11,283 bases of DNA from an uncultured Collinsella sp. (GTDB taxonomy: Bacteria > Actinomycetota > Coriobacteriia > Coriobacteriales > Coriobacteriaceae). The notes beneath the pieces were generated by a model that saw only the letters and a list, made by a program, of their open reading frames with translations, was not told where the DNA came from and did not search any database. The stretch is taken from contig CABRID010000067.1 in assembly GCA_902470895.1 (NCBI GenBank), forward strand, positions 1 through 11,283, in the 5' to 3' direction. This document shows positions 1 through 5,689 of the stretch, piece by piece (position 1 is the first letter of the stretch; each line of letters begins with the position of its first letter). Both the position numbers and the translations under genes were made by a program.

Positions 1-46
1 TACACAAGGAGTATCGTCGGCAGCGTCAGATGTGTATAAGAGACAG
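1..46 (+). other. Nextera (Tn5) sequencing adapter with i5 index, not genomic
   Basis: The first 46 bases match the Illumina Nextera i5-side adapter. Positions 1-5 are the end of the P5 segment, 6-13 (AAGGAGTA) match the i5 index known as S507/N507, 14-27 are the read-1 overhang TCGTCGGCAGCGTC, and 28-46 are the 19-bp Tn5 mosaic end AGATGTGTATAAGAGACAG. Genomic sequence starts at 47. Reading frames that run through this stretch give typical adapter peptides (LSLIHI on the minus strand, MYKRQ on the plus strand) and must be trimmed. Confidence 0.98.
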
Positions 47-301
47 GACATTGCCCCTGTCGTCCGCCGCGTCCACCAGGTAGACGTAGTTTGCCCCCGC
101 CTCGGTGGCGTCGGCGTAGAAGCTCGCGTGGCTGCCGGGCTCGGGCGCGGGCGCCCGCATGGCGATCTCAGGGTTGGGCAGCACGCGGTCGGCGATCGAG
201 CGCAGCGCCGACCCCCAGCCGGCGTCGAGCAGGGCATTCCCGCCCAAGACGAGCGCTGCGGAGAGGATGACGAGCATGGCGGCGAGCGGCCTCCTACGCA
301 T
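47..301 (-). CDS. Small membrane-anchored or secreted protein in an immunity ABC operon, 3' end missing
   Basis: This is the fourth gene of the minus-strand ABC operon, cut by the fragment end after 85 codons; the last genomic codon is Val at 47-49. Start: the ATG at 301 has the Shine-Dalgarno GGGAGGG 4-5 nt upstream and overlaps the preceding stop by 8 bp. A TTG 18 bp further upstream lacks such a site. The product starts with Arg residues (MRRRPLAAM), then a hydrophobic stretch at about residues 7-24, which is a signal peptide or membrane anchor. The rest is polar, with a Tyr-x-Tyr-x-Val...Asp-Asp-Arg-Gly-Asn pattern near the cut. Small proteins of the YxeA (DUF1093) family often sit beside bacitracin/lantibiotic ABC transporters and share an N-terminal anchor and a Y-x-Y...G-N pattern, so a YxeA-like protein is my best guess, not a firm call. 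No lipobox Cys is seen, which argues against a LanI-type lipoprotein. Confidence 0.6.
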
Positions 302-1109
302 CTGCCCTCCCGTCCTCAAAGCGGCAGAACCAGGCGAGAAGGACGGCGTCGGCTGCCAGGGTGAGAACGAGGCTAACGAGCGCAGTCGTGAGGAGAGGGC
401 CCGCCGCGCGTGCGGCGTCGATGAAGGCCTCCACCCCGAGCGACCCCATGCGCGCGGGCCAGGCGAGCGGCACCCAGCTCAGGGGCGTCGCCAGGGCGCC
501 GGTGAGCTCGCCGGTCATGAGGCCGTGCGCAAGTCCGCCCACCGAGAAGAACGCGAGGAGCATACCCGCAGCGCCGGCGCCGATGGCGGCGTTGCGGCCG
601 AGGCGCAGGCCCACGCCGAGCCACAGCGAGTAGAGGGGCAGGCTGCCCAGCACGATGCCCGCCCATGCGGCCGCAAGCGGAGCAGGCCCGAGCGGCAGGC
701 GCCCGGCAACGGCGAGCACGGCCCCGAACACGCCGAGCGCCACGGCCAGCGCGGCGGCGCCGAGCGCCGCAAGGGCGAACAGCTTCGCCGCGACGGCGCG
801 CCAGCGCGAGGGGACCGCTGTGAGGTTGGCGAGACGCCCGGCAGCGCGCTCCTCGTCCACGGCGAGCCCGCAGACGATGGCGGACATGAGCGGCATGAGG
901 GCGCCGAGAAACTGGACGTAGGCGTCCGCGCCCAGCGCCGGGTCCCATCGGGCTACGGAGAAGTACTCGCCGCAGGCAAGACCGGCTGCCAGGCCGCAGA
1001 CGAGGTGCACCGCCGTGAGCGGGGAGCGCGCCAGGCGCAGGGACTCTGAGAGCAGGGCCCGCGAGAGAGTCATGCGCGGCGTCGGGTCGGAGAGTCGTGT
1101 CATGGCCAT
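294..1109 (-). CDS. Lantibiotic-immunity type ABC transporter permease (LanG/MutG-like)
   Basis: The product is a 271-residue integral membrane protein, a typical size for ABC-2 type permeases of lantibiotic immunity transporters. After about 30 polar residues come roughly six hydrophobic segments (about 33-50, 64-85, 108-136, 144-166, 172-197 and 235-262). Between the second and third lies an amphipathic segment with the E-E-R-A-A-G-R...P-S-R-W-R...K pattern common in this family. It should pair with the adjacent permease and ATPase to move peptide antibiotics out of or off the membrane. Start: the ATG at 1109 shares one base with the preceding TGA (TGATG), with AGGAG five bases upstream. 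A GTG at 1112 and an ATG at 1103 are alternatives. Very high GC. The permease family is fairly sure; the LanG assignment rests mainly on order and the ATPase type. Confidence 0.8.
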   Translation of the reverse strand: MAMTRLSDPTPRMTLSRALLSESLRLARSPLTAVHLVCGLAAGLACGEYFSVARWDPALGADAYVQFLGALMPLMSAIVCGLAVDEERAAGRLANLTAVPSRWRAVAAKLFALAALGAAALAVALGVFGAVLAVAGRLPLGPAPLAAAWAGIVLGSLPLYSLWLGVGLRLGRNAAIGAGAAGMLLAFFSVGGLAHGLMTGELTGALATPLSWVPLAWPARMGSLGVEAFIDAARAAGPLLTTALVSLVLTLAADAVLLAWFCRFEDGRADA

Positions 1110-1879
1110 CACCTCTCCTCGGAGCGCGCGAACCAGGCCGCGCCCGCCGCTGTGAGCGCGGTGAACGCGAGCGCGCAGACCGCAAGGCCCGCCAGCGTGA
1201 GCATGCCATCCGCCGCGAGCGCCCCGCCGAGCGCCATGTCCGCCGCGAGTGGCTCACCGCTCGGCAGCACGGGGATGAAGCTCGTGGGGATGACCATGCT
1301 CGCCGACGGCGGAAAGAGCTGCGGCAGCGGCACCAACGACCAGGCGAACCCACCCATGAGCTGCGCGACGAGCGGGCAGAAGATGCCCGCGAGCATGCCG
1401 AACCGCGCCGTGAGGAAGAGCCCTGCGGGGATCATCCACGCCGCGGTCACCGTGTTGACGAGCGCGCAGAGGAGCATCGTGAGCGTGCCCGCGGCCGTGA
1501 GGCCCTGCGAGGAGAACGCCGATCCCGCGAGGTAGATGCCGAAGACCACGAGGTTCGAGAGCGTGCAGAGCGCGAGGCACCAGAGCGCCTTGGCCCACCA
1601 GGCGCGCCCGAGCGGGAAGCCCAGGCCCAGAAGCCCCCGCATCCGCGTGCGAGCGTCCGCCCGCGCGACGCACGCCACCACGAGCGAGAGAGACACGGGC
1701 AGGAAGAGCGCGTACCAGTAGTTCCACGCGCTGAAGATCTGCACGCCCCGGTAGGGCATCGCGCCGAGCAGCGGCATCGGCAGCGCCATGAGCACGGCCA
1801 GACGAACCGGTGCCGCGTGGCGCGACTTCAGGGCCTCGGCGCGCAGGGCCGCGAGCAGGCCGCCTTTCTCACCCGTCAT
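1109..1879 (-). CDS. Lantibiotic-immunity type ABC transporter permease (LanE/MutE-like)
   Basis: The product is a 256-residue polytopic membrane protein. It opens with an R-x-E-x-L-K-S-R motif (about residues 13-20) just before the first membrane segment, as in LanE/MutE/EpiE permeases. Hydrophobic segments follow at about 24-40, 54-71, 96-120, 130-153, 160-180 and 215-244. The segment between about 72 and 95, containing A-R-T-R-M-R-G, is the likely cytoplasmic coupling region. Start: the ATG at 1879 overlaps the ATPase stop as ATGA and has GGGGAGG seven bases upstream; a TTG at 1918 is much weaker. The overlaps on both sides imply translational coupling and a fixed subunit ratio. The two permeases are related in layout, which fits a LanF2EG heteromer. 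The peptide substrate cannot be told from sequence. Confidence 0.82.
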   Translation of the reverse strand: MTGEKGGLLAALRAEALKSRHAAPVRLAVLMALPMPLLGAMPYRGVQIFSAWNYWYALFLPVSLSLVVACVARADARTRMRGLLGLGFPLGRAWWAKALWCLALCTLSNLVVFGIYLAGSAFSSQGLTAAGTLTMLLCALVNTVTAAWMIPAGLFLTARFGMLAGIFCPLVAQLMGGFAWSLVPLPQLFPPSASMVIPTSFIPVLPSGEPLAADMALGGALAADGMLTLAGLAVCALAFTALTAAGAAWFARSEER

Positions 1880-2604
1880 GCCGCCACCTCCCCGCGCGCT
1901 CGTCGCCCTTCCCGGCAAAAGCTCATGAAGAGTTCCTCGAGGTCCTGCCCGGGACGAAGCGCATCCTCGTAGGCGAGGCGCCCCCCGCAGATGATGCCGA
2001 TGGTGTCCGCCATCTGCTGCACCTCGGAGAGGATGTGGCTCGAGACGATCACCGTCGTACCCGCCGCTGCGAAGCCGCGGATCTGGTCGCGCAGTTCCTC
2101 GATGCCGATGGGGTCGAGGCCGTTGGTGGGCTCGTCGAGCACGAGCAGGCGTGGCCGGGCGATCAGCGCCAACGCGAGCCCCAGGCGCTGCCGCATGCCC
2201 ATCGAGAAGCGCCCGGCGCGCTTCTTCCCGGTGTCCGCGAGGTCCACGGCGGCGAGCACCTCATCTATGCGGCTCTCGGGAAGGCCCAGCAGCGTGGTGC
2301 GCACGCGCAGGTTCTCGCGCGCGGTGAGGTTGGGGTAGAGCGGCGCCTCCTCGATGAGGCTGCCGATTGCGTAGAGGTCCTCGCGGCGCCAGGCGTGCCC
2401 GGCAAAGAGAATCTCCCCAGCCGTCGGCCGCAGCATCCCGCAGATCATCTTGAGCGTTGTCGACTTGCCGGCGCCGTTGGGACCGAGCAGCCCGTACACC
2501 TCGCCCTCGCGGATATGAAGGCTCACGTCGGCCACGGCGTCTTGCGCCTGGTCGCCGCGGCCGAAGCGCTTGGTAAGCCCACGCGTCTCGAGCATGTAAC
2601 CCAT
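1876..2604 (-). CDS. Lantibiotic-immunity type ABC transporter ATP-binding protein (LanF-like)
   Basis: This 242-residue cytoplasmic ABC ATPase powers the two permeases downstream. All ATPase motifs are present: Walker A GPNGAGKST at 41-49, signature FSMGMRQRLG at 133-142, Walker B LLVLDEPTNGLDP at 153-165 with catalytic Glu158, and the switch His190 in SSH. Where most ABC proteins have the Q-loop Gln, this one reads GSLIEEAPLYPNL (81-93). Glu in place of Gln (the E-loop) is a reported hallmark of LanF lantibiotic-immunity ATPases such as NukF, and is the main reason for the subfamily call. Start: the ATG at 2604 has AGAAAGGA seven bases upstream; an in-frame ATG at 2595 is possible. First gene of a four-gene overlapping operon. 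No lantibiotic precursor, LanM/LanBC or two-component system is in the window, so self-immunity and general peptide resistance are both open. Confidence 0.9.
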   Translation of the reverse strand: MGYMLETRGLTKRFGRGDQAQDAVADVSLHIREGEVYGLLGPNGAGKSTTLKMICGMLRPTAGEILFAGHAWRREDLYAIGSLIEEAPLYPNLTARENLRVRTTLLGLPESRIDEVLAAVDLADTGKKRAGRFSMGMRQRLGLALALIARPRLLVLDEPTNGLDPIGIEELRDQIRGFAAAGTTVIVSSHILSEVQQMADTIGIICGGRLAYEDALRPGQDLEELFMSFCREGRRARGEVAA

Positions 2605-2625
2605 GGGTTTATCCTTTCTCTTCCG

Positions 2626-2658
2626 GGCGCGCGGGCCGAGCCACCGTGCCCGCGCGCC
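2626..2658 (-). repeat. GC-only hairpin in the leader of the ABC operon
   Basis: An 11-bp perfect inverted repeat, GGCGCGCGGGC (2626-2636) and GCCCGCGCGCC (2648-2658), encloses an 11-nt loop. On the minus strand the stem ends 21 bp before the ATPase start codon, just upstream of its Shine-Dalgarno sequence. No U-tract follows, so it is not an intrinsic terminator. A role in mRNA stability or translational control is an inference. Confidence 0.5.
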
Positions 2659-2702
2659 TTACCTTTCGGGTTCACCATCCATGGTGGGGCGCGTTTCTAA
2701 CG

Positions 2703-2729
2703 AAGCCGTAACGGCCGTTGGGCTTTTTT
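2703..2729 (+). terminator. Possible plus-strand intrinsic terminator
   Basis: AAGCC (2703-2707) pairs with GGCTT (2721-2725) around a self-complementary AACGGCCGTT, and a run of six T (2724-2729) follows on the plus strand. The stem is short and interrupted. It faces away from any plus-strand gene in the window, because the operon to its left reads on the minus strand. It could insulate the next gene from antisense transcription or be a remnant of another gene arrangement. Confidence 0.3.
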
Positions 2730-2815
2730 GGCGCCAGCCCTTCTCGACCCGCACATCATGATTAATTTGCTTAAGGCAACAACTTTCCCGATCGATGTAA
2801 TCACCGAATCAAAAC

Positions 2816-2872
2816 GTGTACATCAGCCATCAAAGATGGCGAAAAATGTCATATTTGGAGGCTGATGTACAC
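2816..2872. repeat. Spaced perfect 13-bp inverted repeat with an overlapping inner hairpin
   Basis: GTGTACATCAGCC (2816-2828) is repeated exactly as its reverse complement GGCTGATGTACAC (2860-2872), 31 bp apart. The left arm overlaps a second perfect hairpin, GCCATC-AAA-GATGGC (2826-2840), so the two pairings compete for the same bases. No U-tract follows on either strand. It lies about 130 bp upstream of the phosphatidyltransferase start. It may be a paired operator, a switching RNA leader or a recombination site. Confidence 0.6.
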
Positions 2873-2881
2873 AAATGCAGA

Positions 2882-2940
2882 ATCCAGCGCAGCCCAGAGG
2901 CACCCTTCACATGTCTGGACTCTCTATGGCCGCGCTGGAT
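2882..2940. repeat. Spaced 9-bp inverted repeat overlapping the promoter candidate
   Basis: ATCCAGCGC (2882-2890) and GCGCTGGAT (2932-2940) are exact reverse complements 41 bp apart. The right arm covers most of the proposed -35 box at 2936-2941. A further pair, ATGTCT (2911-2916) and AGACAT (2941-2946), interleaves with it. This is compatible with a looping repressor or with alternative folds, but 9 bp at this spacing could also be chance. Confidence 0.35.
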
Positions 2941-2964
2941 AGACATCGCTAGAACGGGTATAGT
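2936..2964 (+). promoter_or_regulatory. Sigma-70-like promoter candidate for the phosphatidyltransferase gene
   Basis: The -35 candidate TGGATA (2936-2941) matches TTGACA at four of six positions. After a 17-bp spacer, the -10 candidate TATAGT (2959-2964) matches TATAAT at five of six. Transcription would start near 2971, giving a leader of about 30 nt. It is the best promoter match in the intergenic region, found by eye. Confidence 0.5.
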
Positions 2965-3000
2965 ATCGAAAGTTTTGTCGTTTACCAGCGGGGGAGTCCT

Positions 3001-3705
3001 GTGGGCATCAAGAAGAAGATCAAAAAGGAGCTTATCGGCACTTCCGATTACCCGTCGAATAAGATCTTTACGATCTCCAATTTCATCACCTTTACGCGCC
3101 TGGTCCTCACGCTCGTCTTTTTGTACCTGTTTGTGACGGACAACAACCGTGTCGTTGCCATTGTCATCTATGCCATCGCGGCTTCCACCGACTGGATGGA
3201 CGGCCAGATTGCCCGCATGACCAAAACGGTCTCGTGGCTCGGTAAGGTTATGGATCCCATCTGCGACCGCGCGCTGTTGTTTACCGGCGTGCTGGGTCTG
3301 GTAGTCCGCGGCGAGCTTCCCATCTGGGTCTGCGTGCTCATTATCGGCCGCGATATCTACCTGGGCATCGGCACGCTCATCGTGCGCCACTACCACCGGC
3401 GCCCCATCGACGTCGTCTTTCCCGGCAAGATTGCCACGGCACTGCTCATGACCGGCTTCTCGCTCATGCTGCTTGGGTTCCCCGTCATCGACGGCTGGCA
3501 TCTGCTGCCCGCAACGTTCACGGCATTCCCAGGCCTCAACGGCAGCTCGGTGCCCCTCGGCATCTTCTTTGTATACGGCGGCGTCATCTTCTCCATGCTC
3601 ACCGCTGTCATCTATTCCATTAAGGGAGGGGTGGCCATTAAACAGGCCATCGCGCATCCCGAGGACGAGGACACCGACTTTCTCAACCCCGAAATTGAAG
3701 ACTGA
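3001..3705 (+). CDS. CDP-alcohol phosphatidyltransferase family protein (PgsA-like)
   Basis: This 234-residue membrane enzyme moves a phosphatidyl group from CDP-diacylglycerol to an alcohol, with loss of CMP. The full family motif is visible: Asp64, Asp67-Gly68, Ala71-Arg72, Gly81, Asp85 and Asp89, spaced as DxxDGxxAR(x8)GxxxDxxxD. A Lys-rich N-terminus (residues 4-9) precedes about five or six hydrophobic segments (about 30-46, 50-63, 92-103, 105-127, 141-160 and 183-203), then an acidic tail. Start: a GTG at 3001 with GGGGGAG four bases upstream; the spacing is short, but no ATG fits better. The motif fixes the superfamily only. Glycerol-3-phosphate (PgsA), inositol phosphate or phosphatidylglycerol (cardiolipin synthase type) are all possible acceptors. 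A PgsA-like role is favoured because pgsA2 (Rv1822) lies near garA and the FtsR gene in mycobacteria. Confidence 0.88.
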   Translation: MGIKKKIKKELIGTSDYPSNKIFTISNFITFTRLVLTLVFLYLFVTDNNRVVAIVIYAIAASTDWMDGQIARMTKTVSWLGKVMDPICDRALLFTGVLGLVVRGELPIWVCVLIIGRDIYLGIGTLIVRHYHRRPIDVVFPGKIATALLMTGFSLMLLGFPVIDGWHLLPATFTAFPGLNGSSVPLGIFFVYGGVIFSMLTAVIYSIKGGVAIKQAIAHPEDEDTDFLNPEIED

Positions 3706-3721
3706 TTCATTGGGGTATGAT
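3695..3721 (+). promoter_or_regulatory. Weak promoter candidate ahead of the FHA gene
   Basis: TTGAAG (3695-3700) and TATGAT (3716-3721) match the sigma-70 boxes at four and five of six positions, but the spacer is only 15 bp. The -35 box lies inside the end of the upstream coding region. A 64-bp gap separates the phosphatidyltransferase and FHA genes, so read-through from upstream is equally possible. Confidence 0.25.
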
Positions 3722-3769
3722 TACGTACGGTTCATTCTTTGCGGCGTGCCGCGTTAGATAGGGGTTGTC

Positions 3770-4204
3770 ATGGACAACAAGGTTAACAATATGCCTCAGA
3801 ACGATAAGACTGCGGACGCTACCTGCGTTTTCCGTGTTCCTTCGAGCGATGTCACCGTTCCCGACCTTATGGCCAACGTGCGCATCACCGCTCCGGTTCT
3901 GTCCATCGTCAAGGGCCCGCAGACCGGAGCTGCCTTTGAGCTCGAGGACGACGTGACCACCATCGGCCGCGATCCCGCGAACGGCATCTTCCTCAACGAC
4001 ATGACCGTCTCGCGCAGTCACGCACGCATTATTCGTGAGGGCCTGGGCGCCCGTATTGAGGATCTGGGCTCGCTCAACGGCACCTGGGTCGACGGCGCCA
4101 TCGTCAACGGTGCTCCGCTGCACGACGGCTCTTCCGTTCAGATCGGTACGTTCACGCTCATCTACCACGAGAGCACGCCGGAGCGCATCGAAACCGGTGA
4201 GTAG
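3770..4204 (+). CDS. FHA-domain signalling protein, GarA/OdhI-like
   Basis: This 144-residue soluble protein has one forkhead-associated domain (about 45-133), which binds phosphothreonine peptides. The binding-site signature is intact: Gly66-Arg67, Ser81-Arg-Ser-His84, Gly100-Ser-Leu-Asn103-Gly-Thr and Asn113-Gly114. The flexible N-terminus carries DATCVFRV at 16-23. This resembles the segment of mycobacterial GarA and corynebacterial OdhI (ETTSVFR) whose Thr is phosphorylated by PknB/PknG-type kinases and then folds onto the FHA domain. Here Thr18 would be that residue. The next gene, 3 bp downstream, is an FtsR-like MerR regulator, as in garA-Rv1828 and odhI-ftsR. In those bacteria the protein controls 2-oxoglutarate dehydrogenase and glutamate metabolism; the target in this organism is unknown. 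Start: the ATG at 3770 has ATAGGGG five bases upstream. Confidence 0.88.
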   Translation: MDNKVNNMPQNDKTADATCVFRVPSSDVTVPDLMANVRITAPVLSIVKGPQTGAAFELEDDVTTIGRDPANGIFLNDMTVSRSHARIIREGLGARIEDLGSLNGTWVDGAIVNGAPLHDGSSVQIGTFTLIYHESTPERIETGE

Positions 4205-4207
4205 GTA

Positions 4208-5086
4208 ATGGCCGAACGCAACTATCTGAGTATCGGCCAGGTCGTCAATCTACTTCGAGGCGCATACCCCGATCTATCGAACTCAAAAATTAGATTTCTA
4301 GAAGATGAGGGGCTCATCACCCCTCATCGTACGCCTAAGGGGTATCGCCAGTACTCCAAGGAAGACGTTGATCGTCTCGAGGTCATCCTGCACCTGCAGA
4401 AGACCCGCTACATGCCGCTCAACGTCATTAAACAGCGCTTGGAAAACGCAACGGACCTGTCCACTTTGGCTTACGAGGTGGGTCTGCTGTCCGATGTTCC
4501 GCTTAAGACGGAGCCCAAGGAGACCAAACAAAAGCTGCATCCCATCGAGACCATTCCCGACATGCTCGGTGTTGAGATTTCTTTTATCCGCTCCCTTGCC
4601 GAGAACGATCTTATCCGCATCATCAAGAGCCCGCAGAACCGAGAGCTCGTGGATGGCCGAGATTTCCCGATTATCCGTTACTGCTCGGAGCTGTCGCGCT
4701 TCCACATTGAGCCGCGTAACCTGCGACAGTACGTATCGTCGGCAAACCGCGAGTCTTCGATGTTTGAGCAGGTTCTCGTGAGCATGCTCGGCATGGATAC
4801 CTCCGATGACGAGCGCGACGCCAAGCTCGAGCGCGCTTTTAAGAAGCTGCACGACCTCACCGAGGGTGTGCATACCGCGCTCCTTAAGAACCGTGTCTTT
4901 GAGTCGCTCAACGCAGTGGTCGAGGACGCTGACATCGATGCCCTCGATGAGGAAATCACTCGCTCCGAGTCCACCAAGGCCAAAAACGAAGAGATAGCCG
5001 CGCCGGCTTCGCACGAGGATTCCCTCGTCAAGCCGCTCAAGGTCGTCCCCCCTTCGCAATCCGGCACCGCCACCGCGGCCAAATAA
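4208..5086 (+). CDS. MerR-family transcriptional regulator, FtsR-like
   Basis: This is a 292-residue DNA-binding protein. Residues 7-80 form a MerR-type winged helix: LSIGQVVNLL, then SKIRFLEDEGLITPHRTPKG, then YRQYSKEDVDRLEVI. It matches the actinobacterial FtsR/Rv1828 type (S-K-I-R-F-L-E-x-E-G-L-x-T-P-x-R-T-x-x-G-Y-R) rather than metal-sensing MerR; no Cys metal site is seen. Residues 105-250 are mostly helical, with a second region resembling a MerR fold (IPDMLGVEISFIRSLAENDLI at 115-135). The tail from about 255 is Ala/Ser/Pro-rich and probably disordered. In Corynebacterium FtsR activates ftsZ, so a link to division or wall growth is a reasonable inference. It starts 3 bp after the FHA stop with GGTGAGTAGG as ribosome site, and is surely cotranscribed with it. 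Confidence 0.87.
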   Translation: MAERNYLSIGQVVNLLRGAYPDLSNSKIRFLEDEGLITPHRTPKGYRQYSKEDVDRLEVILHLQKTRYMPLNVIKQRLENATDLSTLAYEVGLLSDVPLKTEPKETKQKLHPIETIPDMLGVEISFIRSLAENDLIRIIKSPQNRELVDGRDFPIIRYCSELSRFHIEPRNLRQYVSSANRESSMFEQVLVSMLGMDTSDDERDAKLERAFKKLHDLTEGVHTALLKNRVFESLNAVVEDADIDALDEEITRSESTKAKNEEIAAPASHEDSLVKPLKVVPPSQSGTATAAK

Positions 5087-5126
5087 CCGCTGCCGCTTAT
5101 CCGGCAACCCATTGAAAGGTCCTGAA

Positions 5127-5657
5127 ATGTACGACTTCGAATCTCAAATCGTCGATATCCCCGACTATCCCGAGCCCGGAGTCATCTTTAAAGACATCAC
5201 GCCGCTCTTTGGCAATCCCGAGGCGCTCAAAGCCATGACCGATTCCCTCGCCGAGCACTTTGCCGGCATGGGAATCACCAAGGTCGTGGGTCCCGAGGCT
5301 CGCGGCTTTATGGTTGGCGTACCGGTGGCTGTAGCCCTTGGCGCCGGCTTTGTTCCCGCACGTAAACCGGGCAAGCTGCCGCGCGAGACCGTAAGCCAGA
5401 GCTACGAGCTCGAGTACGGCACCGATTCAATTGAGATCCATGCCGACGCTATCAGCTCTAAAGATACCGTGTTGATTCTGGACGACTTGGTCGCGACGGG
5501 CGGAACTGTCGAAACAACAGGTAAACTGGTGCTAGATATGGGCGCAAAGCTTGTCGGTTACGGTTGTATCCTTGAGCTTGCGTTTCTCAACCAGCGCGAG
5601 AAGCTCACGCCGTCTAATGACGATGTGGAGCTCTTTAGCCTGGTGACGGTGGACTAG
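5127..5657 (+). CDS. apt: Adenine phosphoribosyltransferase
   Basis: The 176-residue cytosolic enzyme converts adenine and PRPP to AMP and pyrophosphate in purine salvage; its length is normal for Apt. Seen: the N-terminal IPDYPEPGVIFKDITPLF (11-28), typical of Apt; GPEARGFMVGVPVA (55-68); the flexible loop ARKPGKLPRET (78-88); and the PRPP-binding motif VLILDDLVATGGT (115-127). Start: the ATG at 5127 has GAAAGG seven bases upstream. A longer TTG start at 5112 would place that ribosome site inside the gene and is rejected. It follows the MerR gene by 40 bp and precedes the NlpC/P60 gene by 32 bp, with no terminator seen in either gap, so it is probably part of the same transcript. Confidence 0.96.
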   Translation: MYDFESQIVDIPDYPEPGVIFKDITPLFGNPEALKAMTDSLAEHFAGMGITKVVGPEARGFMVGVPVAVALGAGFVPARKPGKLPRETVSQSYELEYGTDSIEIHADAISSKDTVLILDDLVATGGTVETTGKLVLDMGAKLVGYGCILELAFLNQREKLTPSNDDVELFSLVTVD

Positions 5658-5689
5658 CCGTTACCCTTAGTTACTGGAAAGGAAGCTAC

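Larger units (their letters stand above)
2605..3000. other. 396-bp gene-free divergent region between the ABC operon and the phosphatidyltransferase
   Basis: No convincing gene lies here; the open frames through it are shadows. It carries the leader of the minus-strand ABC operon, with a GC-only hairpin, a short dyad CACCAT-CC-ATGGTG at 2673-2686, a possible plus-strand terminator, an AT-rich patch (about 2755-2880), two spaced inverted repeats and a promoter candidate for the gene at 3001. Base composition shifts across it, from about 70% GC on the left to moderate GC on the right. No good sigma-70 promoter for the ABC operon is evident. Confidence 0.7.

Noticed and set aside
32..364. Plus-strand open frame beginning MYKRQ
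   Set aside because: It starts inside the Tn5 mosaic end and runs antisense to the ABC operon; the MYKRQ start is a known adapter artefact.
159..2700. Long plus-strand open frames (159-1049, 1097-1972, 1810-2700) across the ABC operon
   Set aside because: They are antisense shadows in high-GC coding DNA, with Arg/Glu/Ala/Gly-rich composition and no recognisable domain; the minus-strand frames have full ABC motifs and coupled ribosome sites.
2826..2840. GCCATC-AAA-GATGGC hairpin as an intrinsic terminator
   Set aside because: No T-run follows on either strand; it is better treated as part of the nested inverted repeat.
2830..3657. 275-residue minus-strand open frame opposite the phosphatidyltransferase
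   Set aside because: The plus strand carries the complete DxxDGxxAR...GxxxDxxxD motif; the antisense frame is Asp/His/Gln-rich without domain character.
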